From Cordilura impudica (taxonomy: Eukaryota > Arthropoda > Insecta > Diptera > Scathophagidae): 64,000 nucleotides of DNA. Position numbers and translations under genes: made by a program. A model generated the notes under the pieces. That model saw only the letters and a program-made list of their open reading frames with translations. It was not told the origin of the DNA and ran no database searches. The stretch covers positions 100,946,107 through 101,010,106 of the forward strand of contig OY821517.1 of NCBI GenBank assembly GCA_963682025.1. Reading direction: 5' to 3'. Position 1 is the stretch's first letter. Each line of letters starts with the position of its first letter. Positions 44,095 through 53,545 of this stretch are shown in pieces.

Positions 44095-44129
44095 AAAAGA
44101 ATGATCAACCAGTTATTGATCATTCTTTT
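44095..44129. repeat. Perfect 14-bp hairpin before the polypurine tract
   Basis: AAAAGAATGATCAA (44095-44108) and TTGATCATTCTTTT (44116-44129) are exact complements around a 7-nt loop. It sits 6 nt before AAAAATGGGAGG. It could shape the RNA end near plus-strand priming, but no such role is established here. Confidence 0.75.
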
Positions 44130-44132
44130 TCT

Positions 44133-44144
44133 AAAAATGGGAGG
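44133..44144 (+). promoter_or_regulatory. Polypurine tract
   Basis: AAAAATGGGAGG lies immediately before the TGTAGT start of the right LTR, which is the expected site for plus-strand priming. One T interrupts the purines. Confidence 0.7.
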
Positions 44145-44418
44145 TGTAGTGTGTTTGACTAAGTCTTAGTTACCATGCCTTATGCATGTAACTAAATACT
44201 CACATTCCGCTGAGTTATTTGTCCACACACTCTATAGCTGGCTCACCTGTAAACCGCTGAGCCAGCTAAATCCCACGGTTATGTATTATTATAATTATCT
44301 ATAGATATACGTGTGAATGTGTGAGTGAATGTAATATTTGTAGGTAGATTTAAGTTGAGTAATTAATAAAGAGTTTTCAGTTCAGTCCGGAGAGCCAAAC
44401 TGATGTGGTTTTATTATA
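44145..44418 (+). repeat. 3' LTR, complete (~274 bp)
   Basis: It starts TGTAGTGTGTTTGACT and ends TTTATTATA. The last 174 bp match the left LTR. AATAAAG (polyadenylation signal) and TTCAGTTCAGTCCGG (initiator-like) lie near the end. The right border falls directly inside a HINE sequence (AATCTATTAAAAACAAAAAT). Confidence 0.85.
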
Positions 44419-44725
44419 AATCTATTAAAAACAAAAATATTGCACTGATTCATCTCAAATTTTGTTTGTGTATATTTTTGCAAAATACAAGAGACTTTAC
44501 CGACCATGGTCAGAATCGGTCCATTTTTGGACTTAGTCCCCATATAGATATAGCATCCGATATGAACTTTTTCATATCTGCAGCCAAAAAAATAACAAAA
44601 ATGCCACTCAAATTTGGTTTATGCTTATTTTCTATATCCAATTAGTTGGGCCTAAGAGATAGGGTCTCCAAACGCATGGCATAGGGTATCGTATAGTCGG
44701 TCTAGACCGATAATTTTCTTACTTG
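44419..44725 (+). mobile_element. HINE copy 14, 3' part only
   Basis: It begins mid-element (AATCTATTAAAAACAAAAAT) at the exact edge of the right LTR and ends CTTACTTG at 44725. The terminal palindrome has lost four bases (GGTCTAGACCGATAATTTTC). The 5' half of this HINE should flank the left LTR but is not there, so the LTR element inserted into a HINE whose other half was later deleted. Confidence 0.8.
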
Positions 44726-46052
44726 TTTGTTAATGCAACGGGAAATGATATTTGATAACTTCTTTGTTGGATTTGGAGTGATTTTATGGGAAAAATATTA
44801 AGATCTGGCAAATATTAAAGAATAACCTTTAAAATAATTAAAAGCTTAAACTTCATCATCGGGAAATTTTTCTACAAAAAATATCTGGAATTCATCTACA
44901 CATGATAATTTGCATACAAATAATTTGGATAACTTGAAATCTTTCCATATAAAAGAATAACCTGCGTTCATTTAAAGCAAAAAAAAAAAATATATTATAG
45001 TCTGATTTATTTTTATTGGAATCTATTAATAGTTATTTAATTTTTTATTAATAACTAGTTAGGTACTTTATTATTATTTGTCTCTGATATTAGCGATTTT
45101 TTGTATTTATATCGGCATAATATAAATAGGGGTGGCAATACGACCGGTATATGCTTATATGACACGTACAGTATAACGGTTATACTATAACCATACATGC
45201 ACACTCATGAAGCAAATGCTACAAACACAACAACCACAACGAACATAACAATAACAGCTATGACACACAAAACAAAAATTGGAATAACAACAAGAAAACC
45301 TTACAAATATCACATTTTTCAAGCCTTTTATTAAATTTTCATTGATATCTCGACACCTATTAAATCAATTTTGATAATTTTATATAGCAACCTGCTCAGG
45401 ACATCAATAATTCATTTCCACTAAAAATGAGATATCCAGCTGACTTATTGAGAGCGTAATCATGATTTTCACAGACGGACAGATGAACATTGCTATATCA
45501 ACTCCACTTGTTATAAGGATCACTATTATATAAGTTCCATGGATCCAGATTTTTATTAAATTATTGCACACTAGTGTAGAATGATAATTATAAAGAGAAT
45601 TTTTATTTTAGGCTATATTCTCCAAAAAATTACAGTCATATGACATTTTTAAGAAGACCCAAAAGTGGAAGTTTGTTCTCCATATATTAATATTAAATCA
45701 GTTTTGTGATTCCTCAAAGAAAAGCCTGAAATATTGACTACAAATCTATCCAAACTATGTGTTGCATTTTGATGAACGTTTCTCCAAATTTTAAGGAATT
45801 TTCCGTTCATTGTACAAAAAACCTAAATTTGTTTAAAAAATAAATTTTAAAATATTCGAATAAAATAAAATTGTGTAAAAACCTACTTTTATTGTGATTT
45901 CTATGCTATACAACATTAATAAATCTTATGTAGATTATGAAAATACTGAAGATTTATTCAATTGATTTTCTTTTCTGTCCATTTATTTATTATAATTTCT
46001 TATTTTATAAAAACAATGACGATTTGTTTATTTATTTAATTATTTTTATTTA
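44726..46052. other. AT-rich intergenic DNA with a diverged HINE-like segment
   Basis: At about 45470-45560, CACAGACGGACAGATGAACA, then ATCAACTCCACTTGTTATAA and GGATC resemble the microsatellite-flanking core of INE-1-type elements. A matching segment lies at about 54050-54125. The two may be a second, older HINE-type family. The remaining sequence has no recognisable feature. Confidence 0.4.
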
Positions 46053-46760
46053 TTTGGGTATAATGACTTTGCTGCTGTTTGTAACTACCAAAAATATTTG
46101 ATCTAGATCCATCTTTTATTACACCGATTGACTCAAAATCACTTTCTGAGTCTATTTAGCAATGTCTGTCCGTCCGTCCGTCTGTGTGTCCATATGTAAA
46201 CTTTGTTAACAAACTACAGGCCGCAAATATGAACATATTTTGATGAAATTTGGTATGTAAGCTTTTATTGGCCATAGGATGAGCGCTGTTAAAATTTGTA
46301 GAATTCGGACCATGTTTACACCTAGTCCCCATACAAATCGACATAAATTGCCATAAGATCCAAATTTTCATATCAGCAGTCCAAAAATCATCCCCATAGG
46401 ACAATTCTTATCATAGGCCCCATATAGAGCTGCTTCCCGATCTTCACTTAAATCTATCAAAAATAAAAATATTGCACAGGTTTTTCTCAATTTTGGTTTA
46501 TATATGGTTTTGCTAAAAATAAGTGACCTTACTAAATATGGTCAGGATCGGTAAATTTTTCGACCTAGTCCCCATACAAATATAGCCCGCGATATGAACT
46601 TTTTCATATCTGCAGCCAAAAAAATTAATAACAATACCACTCAAATTTGGTTTATGCTTGTTTCCTATATCAAATTAGTTGGACCAAATAGATAAGGTCT
46701 CTAAACCATGGTGTAGGGTATCGTATAGTCGATCTAGACCGACTATAATTTTCTTACTTG
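46053..46760 (+). mobile_element. HINE copy 15 (5' terminus lost)
   Basis: It begins at TTTGGGTATAATGACTTTG, lacking the first ~25 bp with TATACCC and the 5' hairpin. It runs to ATAATTTTCTTACTTG at 46760. The terminal palindrome is near perfect (AGTCGATCTAGACCGACT). The microsatellite is CTGTCCGTCCGTCCGTCTG. Confidence 0.8.
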
Positions 46761-47731
46761 TCTATTTATTAAGTTAAGACCTGTATAAATGATACTTATA
46801 GATAGAATTAACTTCTATCTGAAAAATTGCATTATTTTGGAATTATTAGCGTAGAAAAACTATTAGATCTCTTTATAAGAGAATAAAGAGAAATACTTTT
46901 TTAAAGCCGCTGACGTTAGAATACTCAATGTGAAAGTAAGGGATCATAATTTGAAATGTTTTGAGAGCTTAAAAATTATGCGATATTTAAAAAAAAAAGT
47001 TTCAATTCAGTCTAGACACAAAGTCTTGGCAATTTTAATAAAATGTAAAATATTTTTATCTGAATTAGCTTGTAATATATAATTTAAAAGATACAAAGAT
47101 GTGTGCACGGAAAATAGATTCGTTGTTGCAACCGAATTTGTTGCCAGCCGAATTTTCGTAGTCACATGTGATTATTGAATTATATGACACGTATTATTAT
47201 ACAATGGTGAAAGCAATTGACAATATATATAAATTCGATTGTATGAATTATGATATTAAGTTGATACAATGGAATTTTTAATTTTAATTATTGGTTGTTA
47301 CAACCATTAATACATATGAAATATAAAGATCAAAGCTTATATTTATTTTCAGTATTTATTTTTAAATAATGTTTAATGTTCTATTCTAAAGCAGCCAACA
47401 CATATTTTTATTTTCGTATCAATTATGAGTGTTTCAAAATTTTGTACGGTGCCGAAAACAATCATGACTGTGTTTCGTTTTAATATTTCGTTATATACAC
47501 GAACATTTTTCTATCATGTATTTTTTGTTTCGAACACACATATACCACACGGATTCGAGTGCAGCTTTATTTAAGTTCGTTTTCATGCACGTGTACTGCT
47601 AAAAAAAGAACAGAACATATTCTTCAACGCGTACATCTAAAAATTAAAATATTATCCACTCGCGATCGGGAAAAAAACAAAATTAAGTCATAAACAACAT
47701 ATGAAATGTCTCTGTTTTCTAAATTATTACT
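46761..47731. other. Intergenic DNA left of the LINE insertion
   Basis: No gene is seen. It contains the left half (47651-47669) of a 19-bp inverted repeat whose partner lies at 52335-52353, beyond the LINE. Confidence 0.4.
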
Positions 47732-47810
47732 ACCTTTTTATTTTTATTTATTTATTTATTTATTTTATTTATCAGAATATTACACTTACAATTTAATTAT
47801 TAGTATAATA

Positions 47811-49114
47811 AAGGGTCCGCCATCTAACGTTTTTTTTTCAACCAGTGCTTATTTCGTGAATGGTAACACTTAGCTCATGTCTGATTTGACAGATAATTAG
47901 TTTTATCTTTCCGCTGAACGAATATGGTTGTGTATACGCTTGAGCAACGCTGGGAAATATTGCGACATTACTTCGAAAATCATGGTAATGTTGCAGAATG
48001 TGTGCGAAAATTGCGTACGGATTTTGGAAGAAGATAAGCACCGTCAGCTCCGTATGTTCGTTATCTTGTGAAAAAAATGAAAGAAACTGGCATCCTCATC
48101 GATAAACCAAAGCGTGAAAAGCCAAAAACAGTGCGTACACCCGAGAATATTGCTGCTGTGGCAGAAAGTGTGCGTGAAGCGCCATCAACATCAATTCACC
48201 GTCGTTCTCAAGAATTGAACATTTCGGAGGCATCATTGAGACGAATTTTGCATAAAGACATTGGTATGACGCCATACAAAGTCCAATTGGTTCAGGAGTT
48301 GAAGCCAACTGACCATCCAATGCGTTTTCGCTTCGCTAAGTGGGCCTGCGATCGACTTACAGAAGATGCCGATTTTGCCAAAAAAAATCATCTTTTCAGA
48401 TGAAGCTCATCTTGATCTTGGCGGGTATGTAAACAAGCAAAATTGTCGCATTTGGGGCACAGAAAACCCGCACGCATACATTGAAAAGCCGATACACCCA
48501 AAACGAGTCACTGTTTGGTGTGGATTTTGGTCCAGAGGCATAATTGCGCCATTTTTCTTCGAAAATGAGCAAGGAGTGGCCGTTACAGTCAATGGCGATC
48601 GTTATCGGGCCATGTTGAACGAATTTTTGTTCACAAAAATTGAAGAGGAGGATATTGGCAACATTTGGTTTCAACAGGATTGCGCTACGTGCCACACAGC
48701 CGAGGCTACACTCGATGTTTTGCGCCCTGTTTTTAAAGATCACATTATCAGCCGCAGAGCTGATGTCGTTTGGCCACCTCAGAGCTGCGATTTGACATCG
48801 TTGGACTTTTATTTGTGGGGTGCCCTCAAAGATAAGTGTTCGACAACAAGCCAGAGACAATTGACGCTTTAAAGGACAATATTTGTGAAGCCATTGGTGA
48901 AATACAGCTGCACACAATCGATAATGTGCTTAAAAATTGGACCGATCGTGTAGGCTACTGCATGGCCAGCCGATGCAGCCATTTGAATGAAATTATTTTC
49001 CATTATTAACCGGAAGGATTGTTCTTTCAAATAAAAAAAGAAATTTGAGATAATATTCAGTAGTTTTTTTTTTATAGCATTTTCAAAAAAAAAAAAGTTA
49101 TTTGGCGGACCCTT
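47811..49114 (+). mobile_element. Rosa-type mariner (1.3 kb) nested in the LINE 3' UTR
   Basis: The left end AAGGGTCCGCCATCTAACGT and the reverse complement of the right end (AAGGGTCCGCCAAATAACTT) match as inverted repeats. Both ends are flanked by TA (47809-47810 and 49115-49116). The length suits mariner. It encodes one transposase, now broken. The surrounding LINE sequence resumes on both sides, so this element inserted after the LINE did. Confidence 0.9.
47924..49009 (+). pseudogene. Mariner transposase, DD41D (rosa family), lightly broken
   Basis: ATG at 47924 gives MVVYTLEQRWEILRHYF, an N-terminal HTH region; an in-frame TAA follows at about codon 38 (GRR, stop, APSAPYVRYL). The frame continues through VRTPENIAAVAESV and ISEASLRRIL. 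A run of eight A at about 48378 shifts the frame, after which IIFSDEAHLDLGG (first Asp), QQDCATCHTA (second Asp) and DLTSLDFYLWG follow. There are 41 residues between the second Asp and the Asp of LDFYLWG, giving DD41D, the rosa signature. A second frameshift near 48840 precedes the C-terminus (ETIDALKDNI ... HLNEIIFHY), which ends at 49007-49009. Three lesions; catalytic residues intact. Confidence 0.85.
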
Positions 49115-49173
49115 TATAATACGAAAAGCATTGACAGCGATGGTTTTAAGCTTTGTAAGATCTTATAGGATTT

Positions 49174-49949
49174 TTAAATGGAATAATAAAGGTTAGATTG
49201 TTTTAGAAAATTGATTAAGGTATTAATAATGTCATCGTATATTGTGAGGTCGATTAATTGAAAGAAATATTTATTCTTGAGTATATAACTTTGAAATTTC
49301 TTTATATGTGGACAGTTCGAAATGAATCCGCAGAAGTGGCATTGTTTTGTTAAGTTTTTAAAAATAAGATGTGAGTGGGAGATTAAGGTGTGTCCGATTC
49401 TTAGGCGTATTATTTTTATTTGGTCTTTTCTTATAAGAGTGTTGTCGTTGGTGGTTTGGAATATGTTACAGGCGTTGAGTTTTTTAGGATTATTCCTTTT
49501 ATACCAGTCATTGGTTAAGTTCCAATTGTCAATTTTGTATGCTCGAATTTTAGATCTTATAAATTTTGAGATATCATGGGTTGATAAGTCTGGGGTAGTT
49601 GTAAGAGGTGCGGATAATGCGGCTTTAGCACATTTATCCGCTTCTTCGTTACCTTTTATTCCTGAGTGGCCAGGTATCCAAATCAGTTTAATGTCAGGTT
49701 GCCGCTCAATCATAATTTGTCGGATAATGCAGGATATAATTCTTCATTGTTTAAATTATGGATTGCTTCTATAGCCGAAAGAGAGTCAGTACAAATTGCA
49801 TATTTACCTCTTAAGTATCTTATGTGTTTGATGGTTTCGTATATATTCGTGGTATATTCTGGAAGAATAGAATTTATCAAAATTTTTCCATTATTTACAA
49901 CGCCGTAGCTAACACTGTTTTGGGCTCTAGAACCATCCGTATAAAACAA
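49174..49949 (-). pseudogene. I-like LINE ORF2, RNase H and C-terminus
   Basis: Minus-strand frames read FYTDGSRAQNSVSYGVV (RNase H Asp) and ICTDSLSAIEAI, then WIPGHSGIKGNEEADKCAKA in an overlapping frame (49713-49174), showing a frameshift between them. The C-terminal tail carries a CHFCGF...CPHIKKF Cys/His motif. RNase H downstream of the RT is typical of I-clade and LOA-type LINEs. The ORF stops at 49174-49176. Confidence 0.8.
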
Positions 49950-50638
49950 ATTGTGATCACTTAAATCTTGTTGGAGTTTACCGAATATCTGATGATATAT
50001 TTCGCTGTTGGTAGAAGATTTTTTTGTTTAGTCAGCGATGAGTCAATTGTTGAAAGATCAATTTTCCAGTTAGGATACTTAATATGATATTGTTGATCTA
50101 TATTAATAGGAATGTTGTGAGTTAAGCAAAATTGGGTAATACGAGTTAGTGTTGAAGGAATTTCATAAAATTTTTTTGGTGAATTGATTTTTTCAATAAA
50201 AAGGAAAGTAGGTAATCGTCATTTATCATTATGCATTTAAAGTGCTCTTGTTTAAAGTGCTCTTGGGTGAATACCCATATAGATATATACCGTAATTAAC
50301 TTTTGATATTATGATATTTAGATTTGACAATTTGTATGGGAGAGGATGTACTGCAACCAAATTTCTTTGAGGAGAGGCATTTAATTATATTAAGTCTTTT
50401 GGAGAGGGTCGAGTTAAGACAGTCAATATGTGAATTCCATCTGCAAAGACGGTTGAAAACTATTGCAAGTATCCTGAGACTATTTATTGATTCGACTGAT
50501 GTATTGTTGGTATGCAGTGCAGTGCGGGTGAGAAATTGTGTTTTCTACAAATGTGAAGATGTTTACATTTGTTTAGGGCTAATTATGCTCCGGATGAAGT
50601 GCACCAGTTTTGAATGTCTGATATAATAGCATTAAAGT

Positions 50639-51400
50639 TTATACTTTGATTTTTTGTGTTCTCAAGTTTTTTTTTATTATAACGTAGTCATCTGCATAGG
50701 CCATAAATTCAATTTCCTTATGTAGGGATATTATTTGGGAAAGTTTGTTGTAGGCTATCAAAAATAAAATTACAGAGAGTGGTGAACCCTGGGGGATGCC
50801 GTTATATAAAGGTAGTATTTTCGAATAGTAGAAATTGTTTCTTACCATGATTTTTCTGTTGGTTAAGTAATTTTTTATGTAATTATACATTTTAGGACCT
50901 ATTTTCCATTCTTCGAGCTGGTTTAAAATGGTATGTAAACCGATTTTGTCAAATGCTTTTGCAAAATCTAGTGAGATTAGTGATAAATGGTTTTTGTTCC
51001 TTAGAGTTTGATTTATTTTAAAGTCCAAGTAAAGTAATGGATCTGAAACTGATTTCCCCTCTATGAAACCATATTGGTGGTTGTTGATAAGCTTGTTTGT
51101 GGTAAGAAACCACCACAGTCTGTTGGCTATGATTTTGTCCAAAACTTTGGAACAACATGGATTAAGTGAGATAGGACGATAAGACGAAACGATAGTTTTG
51201 TCTGCATTCGGCTTAAGTATGGGGATAATCAAACTGGTTTTATAAATTTGAGGCGTATATCTATCAAAAAAATTATTATATAAATTAACCAATCTATTAT
51301 GTACCCGATTTGATAGATTTTTTATCATTGGATATGATATCCGATCTAATCCAGGTGTTTTACTTTTCAGTTTGTTAAGAGCTATGGAAAGTTCTAACAC
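50639..51400 (-). pseudogene. I-like LINE ORF2, reverse transcriptase
   Basis: This 253-codon uninterrupted frame begins in the finger region (LNKLKSKTPGLDRISYPMIK). It continues through YRPISLNPCCSKVLDKII, LISLDFAKAFDKIGLHTIL, YNGIPQGSPLSVILFLIAYN and the catalytic AYADDYVII. It stops shortly after (RTQKIKV). The thumb and linker lie in other frames towards 49949. The RT copies LINE RNA at a nicked target in active relatives. The motifs resemble the Drosophila I factor most closely, as I recall it. Confidence 0.85.
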
Positions 51401-51791
51401 ATTTATCTTTTCTTCTATTGTCGTAGCATTTTTTCCTGCAATGATTTGATGTGTACTCGAAATTACTGAGTGCTTGGAGTGTTGGAAAGTATGTGAAAAA
51501 TTTGAATCTTTAGATTCTCTGGACCAATATTTGCAAAAAAGATGTTGCTTGAGTTAGTTACTCTATTTTGGGAGTTGTTAGTGGGTTTCAATGCAATGGG
51601 TTGGGGTCTTAGGTTTTAAGCCTCAGAAACTACGAATATTGCTCCACACTTTGTCTGAGGGTGTTGAGGGGTTTATTTCAGATGTAAATTTGTAAATTGA
51701 ATTTCTTTTAGAAATTTTGATTTCTCTTCAAAATGGAGCGTTGGCTTTTTTGTAATTTAATTAATTTTCGGTTGAAATGTTCCTCCCAAGT

Positions 51792-52148
51792 TTATTCCAC
51801 AGATGGTTTTTTTGGGCTTTTAGTTTTTTTTAATTTTTTTGACCACCATGGGACCGATTTATGGTAACTGAGCGATCTATGTTGTAGTATGCTCTCGTTG
51901 GCACTTTGCAAAATTATTTTATGAAGATTAGCTGCTTCTTTATTTATATTTGGGCTAATTGGTCGCAATATACTAAATTTTTCAGTAAGTAATTTATAAT
52001 TGGTCCATTTCGCTTTTTTCAAATTGAAACGTGGTCTAATATTTTGACCAGCTGAAGTTTGGTTATTTGAGAAAAGAGATGTAATTATTGGGAAGTGGTC
52101 ACTGCCAAATAGATCGGTTTCAATTTCCCAATTAGCGTAGATGAACAA
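51792..52148 (-). pseudogene. I-like LINE ORF2, endonuclease C-terminus
   Basis: The minus-strand frame contains LFGSDHFPIITSLF, the SDH motif that closes AP-type endonuclease domains, then the basic linker FNLKKAKWTNYKLL and a PWWSKKL block before the RT. The upstream endonuclease residues are absent because the insertion ends at about 52202. A frame change and decayed sequence separate this from the RT frame at 51400. Confidence 0.75.
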
Positions 52149-52371
52149 AGAAGAAGAGATGATAGTTAAGTCAATGTTTGTAAATGTTTTATGTGTGGTA
52201 AAACCTTTTTATTTTTATTTTCTTTTATTATTATCTTTTTATTTCTATTTTTTTGTAATTGCTAAAGATTAGATTTTTTTTATAAATTTGGTTGAAACAA
52301 TTGTTGTCGTTATTAAAGAGCGTTTCAGAATTTTCCGATCGCGAGTGGATAATGTTTTAGTTAATATTCAT

Positions 52372-52985
52372 AGGTCGAGAAATGGACCGATCCTGACCAT
52401 ATTTGGTAGGTCACTTATGTATATATTGAAAAAATATATACAAACTAAATTTGATAAAAATATGTACAATATTTTTGTTTTTTGATAGATTTAAGTGAAA
52501 ATCGGGAAGCAGCTTTATATGGGGGCTATGACTAAGAATTGTGCTATAGGGTTTATTTTTGGACTACTGATAAATGGATGTAATAAACATACACAAATCC
52601 ATACACAAATCCAATTTTACCGAGATCTATATGATAATTTGGATCATATGGCAATTTAAGGCAATTTCATAGGTGTCATTTGTATGGGGACTATGTCTGA
52701 ACATGCACCGATTTGGTCCAATTTTAATAGCGTTTATGCTATAGATGATGGAAGCTAACGTACCAAATTTCATCAAAATATGTTCACATTTGCGACCTGT
52801 AGTTTGACTACAAAATTCACATGGACACCCAGACGGACAGACGGACGGACATCACTAAATCGACTCAGAACGTGATTCTTAGTTGATCGGTATAATAAAA
52901 GGTGGGTCTAGGTCAAATATTTGTGGTAGTTACAAATACCAGCACAACGCTATTATGCCCTGACCACATACTGGTATTGGGTATA
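52372..52985 (-). mobile_element. HINE copy 16 (3' terminus lost)
   Basis: It starts mid-element at GGTCGAGAAATGGACCGATC and runs to the 5' end at GGGTATA (52985), without the terminal palindrome. Moderately diverged (GACATCACTAAATCGACTCA). Confidence 0.75.
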
Positions 52986-53092
52986 TCAATTAATGGGAAA
53001 TAGTGACTTATAACATCGAAGTAAACCGAGTAGTCGATTATTTTCAAAACAAAATATAATAAGAGCTATCCAGAAAATAGTTATATCAACTA

Positions 53093-53545
53093 ATCAACTA
53101 ATTGGATATAGAAAATAAGCATAAACCTATATTTATCTGACCATATTTGATAAGGTCATTTATTTTTTGCAAAAAAATATACAATCAAAATTTGAGGAAA
53201 ATCTGCGCAATATTTTTGTTTTTTGATAGATTTAAGTCAAGATCGGGAATCAGCTTCATATGGGGGCTATGACTAAGAATTATCATATTAGGTATATTTG
53301 TTGAATACTGATAAATGGATGTAATAAACATACGCAAATCCAATTTGAGCGAGATCTATATGATAATTTGAATATTATGGTAATTTAAATCGATCCCATA
53401 GGGGTCATTTTCACCAATTTCAACAGCGTTCATCCTATGACCGATAAAAGCGTATATACTAAATTTCATCAAAATATATTCATATTCGCGACAGGTAGTT
53501 TGATTACGGACGATGGTGATTCTGAGTCGACCGGTTTAATAACAA
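53093..53545 (-). mobile_element. HINE copy 17, fragment
   Basis: It runs from AACTAATTGGATATAGAAAA to ATTCTGAGTCGACCGG, missing both ends. The microsatellite has collapsed: TTGATTACGGACGATGG replaces the long GACG run. Same orientation as copy 16, ~107 bp away. Confidence 0.7.

Larger units (their letters stand above)
43745..44144. other. 3' untranslated region of the LTR retrotransposon
   Basis: About 400 bp of A/T-rich sequence with no env-like ORF between the integrase stop and the right LTR. Confidence 0.6.
37304..44418 (+). mobile_element. Ty3/gypsy LTR retrotransposon, mdg1/412-like, ~7.1 kb
   Basis: Order of parts: truncated 5' LTR, primer-binding site, ~1.1 kb A-rich leader, small ORF, gag, pol (protease, reverse transcriptase, RNase H, integrase), a hairpin, polypurine tract, and a complete 3' LTR of ~274 bp. 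No envelope gene is present. The PBS TGGCGACCGTGACG and an LTR starting TGTAGT fit the mdg1/412 group as I recall it. Two differences in 174 bp of LTR overlap suggest a fairly recent insertion. However, gag has an in-frame stop and pol has two, so this copy is not autonomous. It replicates through RNA and virus-like particles in the family generally. Confidence 0.9.
47732..52220 (-). mobile_element. I-like LINE, 5'-truncated, with 18-bp target-site duplication
   Basis: ACCTTTTTATTTTTATTT occurs at 47732-47749 and again at 52203-52220, bracketing the insertion as a target-site duplication. The element reads on the minus strand. Its 3' end is an (AAAT)n tail, seen as ATTTATTTATTT at 47750-47775. 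Coding remnants for endonuclease C-terminus, reverse transcriptase and RNase H run from 52148 to 49174. ORF1 and the 5' part of ORF2 are missing, as expected for incomplete target-primed reverse transcription. The RT order and RNase H fit the I clade. A mariner (47811-49114) sits in the 3' UTR. Confidence 0.85.

Noticed and set aside
43745..44144. Envelope gene downstream of pol
   Set aside because: Only ~400 bp of A/T-rich sequence without a usable ORF; the element is a non-envelope gypsy type.
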